Origin: Flavobacteriales bacterium
GTDB lineage: Bacteria > Bacteroidota > Bacteroidia > Flavobacteriales_F > PHOS-HE28
DNA length: 64,000 nt
Reading direction: 5' to 3'
NCBI GenBank assembly: GCA_016713875.1
Contig: JADJOI010000003.1
Span: 2,356,001 to 2,420,000 of the forward strand
A program made the position numbers and the translations under genes. Positions 35,708 through 45,465 of the stretch are shown piece by piece (positions within the stretch are counted from its first letter, which is position 1; each line of letters opens with the position of its first letter). Under the pieces are notes generated by a model. It was given only the letters and a program-made list of their open reading frames with translations, was not told where the DNA came from and made no database searches.

Positions 35708-36922
35708 ATGAACGTACAACCCATCAAACAGCGCTTCGGGATCATCGGCGGTTCGCCGATGCTGGAACGCGCCATCGAGATCGCCGCGCAGGTGGCCCCG
35801 ACGGACCTGACCGTGCTGATCACCGGGGAGAGCGGCTCGGGCAAGGAGGTGATGCCGCAGATCGTGCACCAGCTCAGTTCGCGCAAGCATGGCCCGTACA
35901 TCGCGGTGAACTGCGGCGCCATCCCGGAGGGTACGATCGACAGCGAGCTCTTCGGCCACGAGAAGGGCAGCTTCACCGGGGCGCACGAGGCGCGCAAGGG
36001 TTACTTCGAGGTGGCCGACAAGGGCACCATCTTCCTGGACGAGGTGGGCGAGCTGCCGCTGACCACGCAAGTGCGCCTGCTGCGGGTGCTGGAGACCGGC
36101 GAGTTCATCCGCGTGGGCAGCAGCAAGGCCCAGAAGACCAATGTGCGCGTGGTGGCCGCCACGAACGTCAATATGCTGCAGGCCGTGCAGCGGGGCAGCT
36201 TTCGCGAGGACCTGTACTATCGACTGAACACCGTGCCGATCCACGTGCCGCCGCTGCGCGAGCGGCGGGAGGACATCCACCTGCTGTTCCGCAAGTTCGC
36301 CAGCGATGCCGCCGACCGGTACCGCATGCCGGCCATCACCCTGGAGCCCGATGCGCAGCACCTTCTGACGGAGTACCGCTGGCCGGGCAACGTGCGGCAG
36401 CTCCGCAACATCGTGGACCAGCTGAGCGTGATCGAACAAACGCGATCGATCGGCGCGGCCACGCTGCGGCAATACCTGCCGGAGGAGAGCACGGCGCTGG
36501 TGCCGGCGGCGGCAGGACGTGCGGCCGGGCTGGACAGCGTAAGCGAACGGGAGCTGATCTACAAGTTCCTGTTCGACATGAAGAACGACCTGACGGTGCT
36601 GAAGGAGCAGGTGGCCGCCCTGACGCATGGGAAACCGCTGCCCGCCGTGGCGCCACCGACCTACCGGGAGGAGATCGTGCTGCCCATGGAGGGGACCCCG
36701 TCGGGCACGGTGAGCATCCAGATGCCGTCCCGTCCGGGGGAAGTGGACCAGGACATCGAGCACACCGAGGTGGAGGAATCGCTGAGCCTGGAGGAGAAGG
36801 AGAAGGAGCTGATCAACAAGGCGCTGGCCAAGCACCGGAACCGCCGCAAGACGGCCGCGGCCGAGCTGGGCATCAGCGAACGCACCCTGTACCGCAAGAT
36901 CAAGGAATACGGGCTGCAGTGA
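35708..36922 (+). CDS. Sigma-54-dependent transcriptional activator without receiver domain
   Basis: A 404-residue enhancer-binding protein. The AAA+ domain starts almost at the N-terminus with Walker A GESGSGKE (about residues 40-47), the sigma-54 contact loop GSFTGA and Walker B IFLDEVGE. The R-finger region LYYRLNTVPIHVPPLRER follows. The C-terminus has a Fis-type helix-turn-helix (KTAAAELGISERTLYRKIKEYG). There is no receiver, GAF or PAS domain, so activity must be controlled by other means. It precedes lptE and secG, a common Bacteroidota arrangement. Confidence 0.93.
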   Translation: MNVQPIKQRFGIIGGSPMLERAIEIAAQVAPTDLTVLITGESGSGKEVMPQIVHQLSSRKHGPYIAVNCGAIPEGTIDSELFGHEKGSFTGAHEARKGYFEVADKGTIFLDEVGELPLTTQVRLLRVLETGEFIRVGSSKAQKTNVRVVAATNVNMLQAVQRGSFREDLYYRLNTVPIHVPPLRERREDIHLLFRKFASDAADRYRMPAITLEPDAQHLLTEYRWPGNVRQLRNIVDQLSVIEQTRSIGAATLRQYLPEESTALVPAAAGRAAGLDSVSERELIYKFLFDMKNDLTVLKEQVAALTHGKPLPAVAPPTYREEIVLPMEGTPSGTVSIQMPSRPGEVDQDIEHTEVEESLSLEEKEKELINKALAKHRNRRKTAAAELGISERTLYRKIKEYGLQ

Positions 36923-36927
36923 TGGGA

Positions 36928-37000
36928 GGTGCGAACGTGCAAGGGTGCGAGGGTGCGAGGCCCACTTCCGCTGAAGCTCCGGCGAGGCGGGGTGCGAACG
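36928..37000. repeat. Short degenerate GGTGCGA repeats between genes
   Basis: Four copies of GGTGCGA or GGGTGCGA occur at 36928, 36943, 36951 and 36991, in the gap between the sigma-54 activator stop and the lptE start. They probably represent a decayed intergenic tandem repeat; no coding role is seen. Confidence 0.45.
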
Positions 37001-37023
37001 CCACGGGGCGGCTCATCGGCCGG

Positions 37024-37545
37024 ATGGCGCTGTTCTTTCCCCGACGATCGGTCCAGGTCCTGATCCTGATCCTTCTGCTGACCCCGGCCGGCTGCAAGGT
37101 GAACTACTCCTTCACCGGCGCGGACATCCCTGCGGGCGCGTCCACGTACGACGTGGCGGTGTTCGATGCCCGGGCCCCACTGAGCACTCCACGCACCGCG
37201 CAGGTGTTCACCGAAACCCTGCGCGACCTGCTGCAGGCCCAAACGCCCCTGAAGCTGGTGCGTGAGGGTGGCGACCTCCGGTATGAAGGCGCGATCACGG
37301 GCTACGACGTGCAACCGGTGTCCATCCAGGCCAATGAGACCGCCGCCCTGAACCGGTTGACGATGACGGTGAGCGTGACCTACACCAACGGCTTGGACGC
37401 CACGCGCAGCAGCACCTTCACGGTGAGCCGGTTCGCCGACTACGACAGCGCGGCCGACCTGGTGACGGTCGAGGAGGGCCTGGTGCGGACCATCAGCGAC
37501 CAGTTGGTACAGGATATCTTCGACCGCACGCTGGGCAACTGGTGA
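37024..37545 (+). CDS. lptE: LptE-family lipoprotein (LPS assembly)
   Basis: A 173-residue lipoprotein. The signal peptide ends LLLTPAGC with the lipidated Cys at about residue 24, followed by KVNYSFTGADIP as in Bacteroidota LptE. LptE plugs the LptD barrel that inserts LPS into the outer membrane. The ATG at 37024 gives a proper signal peptide; an earlier in-frame start would extend into repeat-like sequence. It ends 4 bases before the next gene. Confidence 0.85.
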   Translation: MALFFPRRSVQVLILILLLTPAGCKVNYSFTGADIPAGASTYDVAVFDARAPLSTPRTAQVFTETLRDLLQAQTPLKLVREGGDLRYEGAITGYDVQPVSIQANETAALNRLTMTVSVTYTNGLDATRSSTFTVSRFADYDSAADLVTVEEGLVRTISDQLVQDIFDRTLGNW

Positions 37546-37549
37546 CCCC

Positions 37550-38599
37550 ATGGACCGAGAACGGCTGAACACCTTGCTGCAGGAACCCACGGCCGTGGGC
37601 GCCACGGATGTGGCGGGGTTGCGCGAGCTGGCGGGCCGCTACCCGTGGTTCAGCGGCGCGCAGGTGCTGCTGACGGTGGGCGAAGCGGCCACGGGCGGTG
37701 TGCTGTACGACGAGCATCTGCGCCAGGTGGCCGCCCACCTGCCCAGCCGGGCGCGTGTGCACGACCTGGTGCATGCGGATGCGGGGCCGACCCCCCGTCA
37801 ACGGGCGACACCGGTGGATGCAGGACCGCTGACCGTGCCGATGACGCTGGAGCCCGTGGCGCCCGCACCTGGGGCGGTATCCCTTGAACCGGTCCACGAG
37901 GAGCCGACGGCCGGGCCCTCCGCCGCGCTTGGCGCAACCTCCGAGCTTGCGGCCCAGAGCGCACGTCCGGCACAGCCGCCCCCTGCGCCGCCGGACGACC
38001 TGGACGACCAGATCCGCAGTGCCGCGCTGGCCACGGTGTACGACCTGACATGGTCCGCGACGCAAGCCCGCGAGGAGGTGCCGGAACCGACCGCCCCGGT
38101 CCCTGCTGAGGAACCGGCCTCGCCCACCGCCGCGGTCCCACCCGATGCGGAGCGTCCATCGGAAGCGCCGCTCCACGCGTCCACCCGACCGGAGCGTATG
38201 CGGTTCACGGCCTGGTTGGAGGAGGCCCCCGAAGTGACCGCACCGGCGACCGTGTCGGCTGCGCCCAGGAAGGTCGTGGCGGACGCACTGACGCCGAAGG
38301 CCTCCCCCGCTCAGCCCATCCCCGGCGGGATGGACACCAAGGCGTTGATCGAGCGGTTCATCCAGGGTCAGGCCACGCCGGCAGCGCGGAAGGCCGAGTT
38401 CTTCACCCCCCAGCAGGCCGGCAAACGCAGCTTGGAAGAGCATGCCGAGCTGGTGACCGAGACCCTGGCGCGGATCTACGAGCAACAGGGCGACACCACC
38501 CGCGCGGCCGCAGCGTACAGGCGGCTGGCGGAACGGCATCCGCAGCGTAGGGCGGAGTTCCTGGCCCGTGCCATCGCGGCGGAAGGCGGCAAGGGTTGA
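37550..38599 (+). CDS. Hypothetical protein with C-terminal TPR-like unit
   Basis: A 349-residue protein. Residues 1-75 are helical (NTLLQEPTAVGATDVAGLRELAGRYP). A long low-complexity Pro/Ala/Glu-rich middle (about 80-300) follows, then a short C-terminal TPR-like pair (AELVTETLARIYEQQG, AAAAYRRLAERHP). Its place between lptE and secG recurs in Bacteroidota, but its role is unknown. No signal peptide or membrane helix is seen, so it is probably cytoplasmic. Confidence 0.75.
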   Translation: MDRERLNTLLQEPTAVGATDVAGLRELAGRYPWFSGAQVLLTVGEAATGGVLYDEHLRQVAAHLPSRARVHDLVHADAGPTPRQRATPVDAGPLTVPMTLEPVAPAPGAVSLEPVHEEPTAGPSAALGATSELAAQSARPAQPPPAPPDDLDDQIRSAALATVYDLTWSATQAREEVPEPTAPVPAEEPASPTAAVPPDAERPSEAPLHASTRPERMRFTAWLEEAPEVTAPATVSAAPRKVVADALTPKASPAQPIPGGMDTKALIERFIQGQATPAARKAEFFTPQQAGKRSLEEHAELVTETLARIYEQQGDTTRAAAAYRRLAERHPQRRAEFLARAIAAEGGKG

Positions 38600-38671
38600 C
38601 CGCCGGATCGCCAAGATCCGTTTACTTTGCGCCCCCGCTGAACAGCGGACCTGTTCCAACGCTCCTTCGCC

Positions 38672-39019
38672 ATGGTCGTCGTCTCCGTCCTCATCATCAT
38701 CGTGGCCGCCCTGCTGGCCCTCGTCGTGCTGGCCCAGAACCCGAAGGGCGGTGGACTGGCGGCGGGTTTCACCGGCGCCCAGCAGATCGGCGGCGTGCAA
38801 CGCACGGCCGACTTCCTGGAGAAGGGCACGTGGACCCTGGCCGGCGCACTGATGGTGCTGTGCCTGGTGAGCGCGGCCGTGCAAACTGGCGGCTCGGCCG
38901 AGCTGGATGAGCTGGACGCTCCCACCGAGCAGGTGACCAGTGGCGAAGTGGCCCCCGAGGACGTGGCACCGACCCAGGAGGAGGCGCCCGCCCAGGAGCC
39001 CGCCCCGGCAACCCCGTAA
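38672..39019 (+). CDS. secG: Preprotein translocase subunit SecG
   Basis: A 115-residue protein with two transmembrane helices (VVSVLIIIVAALLALVVLAQ and TWTLAGALMVLCLVSAAVQ) around the conserved loop NPKGGGLAAGFTG. It is part of the SecYEG channel. The C-terminal 40 residues are acidic and Pro-rich, longer than in Proteobacteria but common in Bacteroidota. A TTACTTTG promoter-like sequence lies at 38622-38629. Confidence 0.93.
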   Translation: MVVVSVLIIIVAALLALVVLAQNPKGGGLAAGFTGAQQIGGVQRTADFLEKGTWTLAGALMVLCLVSAAVQTGGSAELDELDAPTEQVTSGEVAPEDVAPTQEEAPAQEPAPATP

Positions 39020-39166
39020 CGCGTCAGGCTGGCAGCGCGGCTGTCAGGTGGTTGGCTCTCTCCGGGCCGAGCCTTGCAAGATCGTCAGTCGTGTGGCAGA
39101 GGATGCTGTGTTGGCATGGCGGTTGACATGCGCGGCCCGCAAACCAACCGAACGATCCAATTCACC

Positions 39167-39460
<294 letters not shown>

Positions 39461-39466
39461 TCGAAC

Positions 39467-39486
39467 GGGCGACATTCATGTCGCCC
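39467..39486 (+). promoter_or_regulatory. Intercistronic hairpin between groES and groEL
   Basis: A perfect 8-bp stem GGGCGACA/TGTCGCCC with loop TTCA starts 6 bases after the groES stop. It lacks a T-tract and may attenuate or stabilise the groES-groEL message. Confidence 0.55.
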
Positions 39487-39562
39487 TTCCATTGTCCCCT
39501 CGAGATCCAAGTACGGGCGATGTGACCATCGCCCCGACAAAAACCAAAATCCCAGAACTGCC

Positions 39563-41206
39563 ATGGCAGCCAAGAACATCCAATTCGACATCGACGCACG
39601 CGACCGCCTGAAGCGCGGTGTGGACCACCTCGCGAACGCCGTGAAGGTGACCCTGGGCCCGAAAGGCCGCAATGTGATCATTGACAAGAAGTTCGGTGCT
39701 CCCCAAGTGACCAAGGACGGCGTTACCGTGGCGAAGGAGATCGAGCTGAAGGACCCTGTGGAGAACATGGGCGCCCAGATGCTGAAGGAAGTGGCCAGCA
39801 AGACAGCTGACGCCGCTGGTGATGGTACGACCACCGCCACCGTGCTCGCCCAGGCCATCGTGACCGCGGGCCTGAAGAACGTGGCCGCCGGTGCCAACCC
39901 CATGGACCTGAAGCGCGGCATCGACAAGGCCGTGATCGCGGTGGTGGACGAGCTCAAGAAGATGAGCAAGAGCGTCGGTGACGACAACGCCAAGATCAAG
40001 CAGGTCGCTACGATCAGCTCCAACAACGACGAGACCATCGGATCCCTGATCGCCGAGGCCATGGCCAAGGTGAAGAAGGAAGGTGTGATCACGGTGGAAG
40101 AAGCGAAGGGCACCGATACCACCGTGGAAGTGGTGGAAGGCATGCAGTTCGACCGCGGCTACCTCAGCCCCTATTTCGTGACCAACGCGGAAAAGATGGA
40201 GGCCGACTTGGAGAACGCCTACATCCTGATCTACGACAAGAAGATCAGCACGATGAAGGAGCTCCTTCCGATCTTGGAGAAGAGCGCGCAGACCGGCAAG
40301 CCCCTGCTGATCATCAGCGAGGACGTTGACGGTGAGGCGCTCGCCACCCTGGTGGTGAACAAGATCCGCGGCGCCCTGAAAGTTGCTGCCGTGAAGGCCC
40401 CGGGCTTCGGCGACCGTCGCAAGGCCATGCTGGAGGACATCGCGATCCTCACCGGTGGCACCGTGATCAGCGAGGAGCGCGGCTTCAAGCTGGAGAACGC
40501 CGACCTGAGCATGCTGGGCAAGGCCGAGAAGATCAGCATCGATAAGGACAACACGACCATCGTGAACGGTGCCGGCAAGAAGGCCGACATCACCGCGCGG
40601 GTGAACCAGATCAAGGCCCAGATCGAGACCACCACGAGCGACTACGACAAGGAGAAGCTGCAGGAGCGCCTGGCGAAGCTGGCCGGCGGTGTGGCCGTGC
40701 TCTACGTGGGCGCCGCCACCGAGGTGGAGATGAAGGAGAAGAAGGACCGCGTGGACGACGCCCTGCATGCGACCCGTGCGGCCGTGGAGGAAGGCATCGT
40801 GCCGGGCGGCGGTGTGGCCTACATCCGCGCCCAGAAGGTGCTGGAGAAGATGGAAGGCGCCAACAATGATGAGACCACCGGCATCGGCATCGTGCGCCGC
40901 GCCATCGAGGAGCCGCTGCGCCAGATCGTGGGCAACGCGGGCCTGGAAGGCAGCATCGTGGTGCAGAAGGTGCGCGACGGCAAGGCCGACTACGGCTTCA
41001 ACGCACGCACCGAGGAGTACGAGAATCTGCTCGCCGCCGGTGTGATCGACCCGACCAAGGTGACCCGCGTCGCTTTGGAGAATGCCGCTTCCATCGCCAG
41101 CATGCTGCTCACCACGGAGTGCGTGATCAGCGAGGAGAAGGAAGAGAAGGCTGCACATGGCCATAGCCACGGCGGTGGCATGGGCGACATGGGCGGGATG
41201 ATGTAA
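39563..41206 (+). CDS. groEL: Chaperonin GroEL
   Basis: A 547-residue ATP-dependent chaperonin. Motifs include VTLGPKGRNV, GDGTTTATVLAQAI for nucleotide binding and the apical-domain KAPGFGDRRKAMLEDIA. The C-terminus is a His/Gly/Met tail (HGHSHGGGMGDMGGMM) in place of a pure GGM repeat, which is common in Bacteroidota. Length and order are normal. Confidence 0.98.
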   Translation: MAAKNIQFDIDARDRLKRGVDHLANAVKVTLGPKGRNVIIDKKFGAPQVTKDGVTVAKEIELKDPVENMGAQMLKEVASKTADAAGDGTTTATVLAQAIVTAGLKNVAAGANPMDLKRGIDKAVIAVVDELKKMSKSVGDDNAKIKQVATISSNNDETIGSLIAEAMAKVKKEGVITVEEAKGTDTTVEVVEGMQFDRGYLSPYFVTNAEKMEADLENAYILIYDKKISTMKELLPILEKSAQTGKPLLIISEDVDGEALATLVVNKIRGALKVAAVKAPGFGDRRKAMLEDIAILTGGTVISEERGFKLENADLSMLGKAEKISIDKDNTTIVNGAGKKADITARVNQIKAQIETTTSDYDKEKLQERLAKLAGGVAVLYVGAATEVEMKEKKDRVDDALHATRAAVEEGIVPGGGVAYIRAQKVLEKMEGANNDETTGIGIVRRAIEEPLRQIVGNAGLEGSIVVQKVRDGKADYGFNARTEEYENLLAAGVIDPTKVTRVALENAASIASMLLTTECVISEEKEEKAAHGHSHGGGMGDMGGMM

Positions 41207-41229
41207 GCATCGGTCCCCGGACCATGAAG

Positions 41230-41263
41230 GAGCCCCCGGCCGCAAGGTCGGGGGCTCTCTTTT
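41230..41263 (+). terminator. Rho-independent terminator after groEL
   Basis: A perfect 9-bp stem GAGCCCCCG/CGGGGGCTC, with further pairing inside the loop, is followed by TCTTTT, 24 bases after the groEL stop. Confidence 0.85.
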
Positions 41264-41416
41264 CCATGCGATCGAACGTGACCTTCGCGCCATGGGACCA
41301 GGTGGAACGCCGCGCAGTTCGCTAAGAGCAGGAGCTCATCGAGCCTGTGCAGGCTTCAAGCCGGACGAGACGCCTGCTCGGCCCGCCAGTGTACCTTGGA
41401 TCTCTGGTTCAACCTG

Positions 41417-43633
41417 ATGCCAAGCTCTTTTCTTCGCCGGTCCATCCACCTCGTGTTCGTGTGCGGTGTGTTGGGCGGATACGCCCAGGATCAGGAGAAG
41501 CTGCGCAACGCATGGCAGCGCTACCACGATCAGGCGCTCTCCTCCCACGAACGCCTGGTCGCGCTGGACGATGTGATCTACCATGTGTCCCGGGTGGATC
41601 AGGACAGCAGTCTGGGGTTGTCGCGGCGGTTGTTGTCCGAAGCGAGGGCACATGGCGATACGCTCATGGTGGGGCAGGCCTTCCGGAACATCGGCATCGC
41701 CACGTTCCGCACCGGGGGAGGAGAGATCGCCTTGGTGTACCTGGACAGTTCATTCCGCTCCTGCTCGTTGCGAACGGACTCCGCATACCTGCGGGGTGCG
41801 GGGGCCACACTGAGCAACATGGCCACCATCCATCAGTCCCTGGGCCGGATGTCCGAAGCCATCTCGTACTACCACCAAAGCCTGCTCAAGCATAGCGCAG
41901 CGAACAACCAGCGCGGCCTGGTATACTGCTACAACAACATCGGTGCGGTGCATGAAACACAAGGTCGGCCGGATAGTGCATTGATCTACTATGAGAAGGC
42001 GGCGCTACTGGCCCAGCATGTCGGCCTGCAGGACATGGCAGGCACGGGATACAGCAACATGGCGAACGTGTATGCCGAGACCGGCAAGGTGGGAGAGGCC
42101 ATAGACATGATGTATCGCTCCATGGCCATCCAGGAGGCCGCCAACAACGCGAGCGGTGTCGCCCAGTGCCTATCCCAGATCAGCGACCTAAGGTCCGCCC
42201 TGGGAGAGAAGGCTGACGCTCTGGCGTTCATGCGCCGCGCGTATGACCTGTATCGCCAGGCGGATGACCGGCAAGGGATGATCGATGCCAGTGGTGGCAT
42301 TGGCAGCATGTTGATCGAACTGGGGCGTTACGACAGCGCGGCCGTGCTGCTGGAAGAGGCACTGCGAATGGAGCGCGAGGGACGGTTCACCCACCTGATG
42401 GACCACACCTTGCTCGACCTGGGGACGGTCTACCGGCTGATGGGGCGCCACAAGGAGGCGGAGCACGTGCTTGGTGAGGCCTTGGAGCTGGCACGAACGG
42501 TCGGCGATGACCCGCATGCTTCCCTGGTCCTGGCCGAGACCGGTCTGGTGCAGCTGGCCCAAGGCAGGGCGGAAGGCGCGATCACGCACTGCAAAGAGGG
42601 CCTGAAGCTGGCGCTGGCCACCGGGTCACGCTTCGGAAAGCGGAACAGCTGTGAATGCCTGTACCGCGCGTACAAGGCGGCCGGGAACATGGGACAGGCA
42701 TTGGCCTACCATGAGGCTTACATAGGGCTCCGTGACAGCCTCACCACGGAGCAGGCCCAGCGCCGATTGACGCAACGCGACCTGCACTACACGTTCGGCA
42801 AGAAGCAGCTGGCGGACAGCCTGCGCTACTCCGGAGAACGCGAGCAACTGGAGAACGAGCGCACGATCGAAGCACTACGGGCGGACCAGAACCGGAACAA
42901 GGCGCTGGCCACCGGAGCGGGGGGCCTCCTGTTCATCGCAGGCGGCACCGCCTGGTTCATGGCCGACAGGAGGCGCAGAAAAGAACGCTTCGAGAAGGAG
43001 GCCGCGACGTTGGAGACCCAGGCGCTGCGCAGCCAGATGAACCCGCACTTCATCTTCAACGCGCTGAACAGCATCAACGCCTACATGCAGCACAACGACC
43101 TGGACAAGGCGAGCACCTACTTGAGCAAGTTCGCGCGCGTGATGCGTTCCGTACTGGAGAACAGCAGGCATGCCGAGGTCCCCCTGCAGGACGACCTGGA
43201 TGCCCTTCGGGCCTACATGGAACTGGAGCGCATGCGCATGGATGGAAAGTTCGAGATCAGCATCCAGGTGGACCCTTCCTTGGCTGCCAGCGACGTGCTG
43301 GTGCCCCCGCTCGTCGTTCAGCCCTTCGTGGAGAACGCGATCTGGCATGGCATGGCCGGGAAGGACGGCACGGGCCATATCTCCATCACGGTGGATCAGC
43401 GGGACGGGCAGATCGTCTATTCCGTGGAAGATGATGGCGCTGGCCGGCACGCACCCAAGCAAGGAACGGCCGATGGGGTGGTCACGAAGAAGACCTCGCT
43501 GGGTACCGCGATCACCCGTGCACGCTTGGATCTGGTGCAGAAGCAGCACGGTGGCAGGGCGGGTTTCCGGTATACGGACCTTTCACAAGGCACACGGGTG
43601 GAAGTGGAGATGCCGTTGTTGAGGGCGTTCTAG
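41417..43633 (+). CDS. TPR-containing LytS-type sensor histidine kinase
   Basis: A 738-residue kinase. A signal peptide (ending GGYAQ) directs the N-terminal half to the periplasm; it carries about eight TPR units (residues about 50-430). A coiled coil and one transmembrane helix (ATGAGGLLFIAGGTAWFM) follow. The cytoplasmic part has the His_kinase motif QMNPHFIFNALNSI with the phospho-acceptor His, then an HATPase domain with PFVENAIWHG. Such kinases usually work with LytTR-type response regulators, but none is next to it. An in-frame TTG at 41396 is a less likely start. Confidence 0.9.
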   Translation: MPSSFLRRSIHLVFVCGVLGGYAQDQEKLRNAWQRYHDQALSSHERLVALDDVIYHVSRVDQDSSLGLSRRLLSEARAHGDTLMVGQAFRNIGIATFRTGGGEIALVYLDSSFRSCSLRTDSAYLRGAGATLSNMATIHQSLGRMSEAISYYHQSLLKHSAANNQRGLVYCYNNIGAVHETQGRPDSALIYYEKAALLAQHVGLQDMAGTGYSNMANVYAETGKVGEAIDMMYRSMAIQEAANNASGVAQCLSQISDLRSALGEKADALAFMRRAYDLYRQADDRQGMIDASGGIGSMLIELGRYDSAAVLLEEALRMEREGRFTHLMDHTLLDLGTVYRLMGRHKEAEHVLGEALELARTVGDDPHASLVLAETGLVQLAQGRAEGAITHCKEGLKLALATGSRFGKRNSCECLYRAYKAAGNMGQALAYHEAYIGLRDSLTTEQAQRRLTQRDLHYTFGKKQLADSLRYSGEREQLENERTIEALRADQNRNKALATGAGGLLFIAGGTAWFMADRRRRKERFEKEAATLETQALRSQMNPHFIFNALNSINAYMQHNDLDKASTYLSKFARVMRSVLENSRHAEVPLQDDLDALRAYMELERMRMDGKFEISIQVDPSLAASDVLVPPLVVQPFVENAIWHGMAGKDGTGHISITVDQRDGQIVYSVEDDGAGRHAPKQGTADGVVTKKTSLGTAITRARLDLVQKQHGGRAGFRYTDLSQGTRVEVEMPLLRAF

Positions 43634-43957
43634 GGACCAGGGCCCTTGCGGACCGGGCCGTGTCGAACGATCCGCTCCGGGCCGCCTCCTGGTGACCCGC
43701 CCATCATGCACATGACCGGGATCTATGCTTCGGTCATCGTTGCGTGAGATCCGCATGGACATGGGTGCGCTTGAGGCATGCCACCGTTCACATGGGCCTT
43801 ACCCGGAAGATCCCCTTGGGGCGTGGGTCGGTCCCTCGACCCCTTCCGTTGAGGACGGGCTTCTCCCCCAACTGAACGGTCGCACGGTAACGCAGCGCTA
43901 GCGAAGCTTAACCTTCCGGTAGGAAGGGCTTCACGCGGGCCTTCGTGCTTTGCGGCC
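43634..43957. other. Intergenic region without recognisable gene
   Basis: These 324 bases separate the kinase from the type ISP-like gene. I see no convincing open frame with a family match, no tRNA and no strong terminator. The only local structure is a small hairpin CCTTCC-GGTA-GGAAGG at 43912-43927, 30 bases before the next start. It may hold the promoter of the downstream gene or remnants of a lost upstream gene. Confidence 0.5.
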
Positions 43958-45256
43958 ATGCCGCGCACAACACCCACCGGGCAGGGGCCCACTGGAGAAC
44001 CAGGGGAGGAACTCCCGCTGTTCACCGCGGCCGTGCAGGCGGGTCGATCGGACCAGGCCATCTTCCGGCATTACACTTCCGGTCCGCCCATCGATGTGCA
44101 TGATCCGAGGCTCGACGCCGACCCTGCGACGCTGACCGAACGGCTCCGCGGCCACTCCGGCCAAACCTGGCGCAAACAGCGCGATGAGGACGGCGCCGAG
44201 GATGCACCCATGCGACCGTTCGCACCGGACGGGTTGATCGAATTCCTGCCCCGGCCGTTCGGACGCTGCTACCTCCATCCTTCCGCCGTGCCGGAGCCGA
44301 TGGTGGATGAACTACCTCTGCTGTTGGGGCACGACGGCAGCGCCGGCAACACCTTCCTGGTCCTTGCGCTGGAAGGACGAGGCGTGCATCCGTTCGTGCA
44401 CGCCACCACCGCGCTTCCGCACGCCCAACTGGCCGGCAGCGGCCGACGGACCGTGGTCCTGCCGCGACATACGTTCGACCCGAAGGGGAACGTCCGGGAC
44501 AACATCAGCACCTGGGCCTTGGAGCGTTTTCGGGAAGTGTACGGCTCGCTGCCCATCCGGCACGGGCACGACCCAGGGTCGATCCCGCCCTCCTTGTCGG
44601 AGGTGCGAGCTGCCCGGGCCCAAGGCATCCGCCGGCGGCCATACCGCAAGGCCACGACCGATCGCTCCATCACCAGCGCTGATGTGCTCCATTACACCTA
44701 CGCGGTGATGAACGACCCCGGCTGGAGCATCCGGTCGGAGGAGGGTGTGGCCCCGCCCGGGCCGATCCGGATCGTGCTCCATCCCGATCTGGAGGCCTGG
44801 TGCAGCATGGGGCAGGAGCTTCTGGAACTTCACCTCGGCCACGAGATGCTGGAGGGGTGGCCGCTCACGGTGACGCCACTGCCTGCGCCCCTCCTCGAGC
44901 GGATCGTGCACGACGACGATGGGGCGGCCCACCTGTGGCGGTTGCGCATGCGCGTGGACAAGGCGGAAGGCTGGATCGAGATCGACGGAAGGATCCGGGT
45001 CGATGGTGTGCCCGCGCGCGCCTGGGACCTGATGATGGGAGGACGGTCCGCGCTCGACCGTATGATCGACCAGTACAAGGAGATGGTGCTGCATCCGGGA
45101 CGCAGTGCCAAGGAGGAGCGGCTGGCACGTGAACGTTACCTGGACCGTTTCGTCCGCACGCTGCGCCGGGTGTGCCGCTTGAGCCTGGAGACCCAGCGCA
45201 TCCAGCAGCTGATCGGTGCACTGCCGCATGCGATGCCGGCCGGCCAACCAGAGTAA
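43958..45256 (+). CDS. Stand-alone protein resembling type ISP restriction enzyme specificity domain
   Basis: A 432-residue protein. Blocks appear in the same order as in the C-terminal specificity domain of type ISP restriction-modification enzymes (LlaBIII-like). RPFGRCYLHP corresponds to RPFD-R-YY. NTFLVLALEGRG is followed by a GRRTVVLPRHTF strand. SITSADVLHYTYAVMNDPGW corresponds to the PEDIFxYxYAxxHSP segment, and DGVPARAWDLMMGGRSALD to the EGVPxEVWxFxIGGYQVL segment. The nuclease, helicase and methyltransferase parts of such enzymes are absent, and no such gene lies nearby. No signal peptide is seen. It could be a leftover target-recognition module, a domesticated DNA-binding protein or a partner of enzymes encoded elsewhere. 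Family assignment is by eye from motif order. Confidence 0.65.
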   Translation: MPRTTPTGQGPTGEPGEELPLFTAAVQAGRSDQAIFRHYTSGPPIDVHDPRLDADPATLTERLRGHSGQTWRKQRDEDGAEDAPMRPFAPDGLIEFLPRPFGRCYLHPSAVPEPMVDELPLLLGHDGSAGNTFLVLALEGRGVHPFVHATTALPHAQLAGSGRRTVVLPRHTFDPKGNVRDNISTWALERFREVYGSLPIRHGHDPGSIPPSLSEVRAARAQGIRRRPYRKATTDRSITSADVLHYTYAVMNDPGWSIRSEEGVAPPGPIRIVLHPDLEAWCSMGQELLELHLGHEMLEGWPLTVTPLPAPLLERIVHDDDGAAHLWRLRMRVDKAEGWIEIDGRIRVDGVPARAWDLMMGGRSALDRMIDQYKEMVLHPGRSAKEERLARERYLDRFVRTLRRVCRLSLETQRIQQLIGALPHAMPAGQPE

Positions 45257-45465
45257 GTCCCGTTCGACCGGATCGTTACGCGTACGTGAACACTTCCGGG
45301 TCCCACGCTTGCGTACACTGATCGCTGTTCCGGCCGAACACCGCGCCGATCATGCGGAAGCGGAGCGTGGTGCCTCATGGGTCGAAATAGATCATGCTTA
45401 ATGGAAGCGGAACGCTCAGCCCACAGGGGCCCCGGACCTTCGCCGACCCGGAAGGGACCATCGTC

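Noticed and set aside
39020..39166. CIRCE (HrcA) operator upstream of groES
   Set aside because: No TTAGCACTC-N9-GAGTGCTAA-like inverted repeat is visible; heat-shock control cannot be assigned from the sequence.
43634..43957. Remnant of a methyltransferase/helicase part of a type ISP enzyme
   Set aside because: Translations of this stretch in all frames show no DPPY-type, helicase or PD-(D/E)XK motif; the region is too short to judge further.
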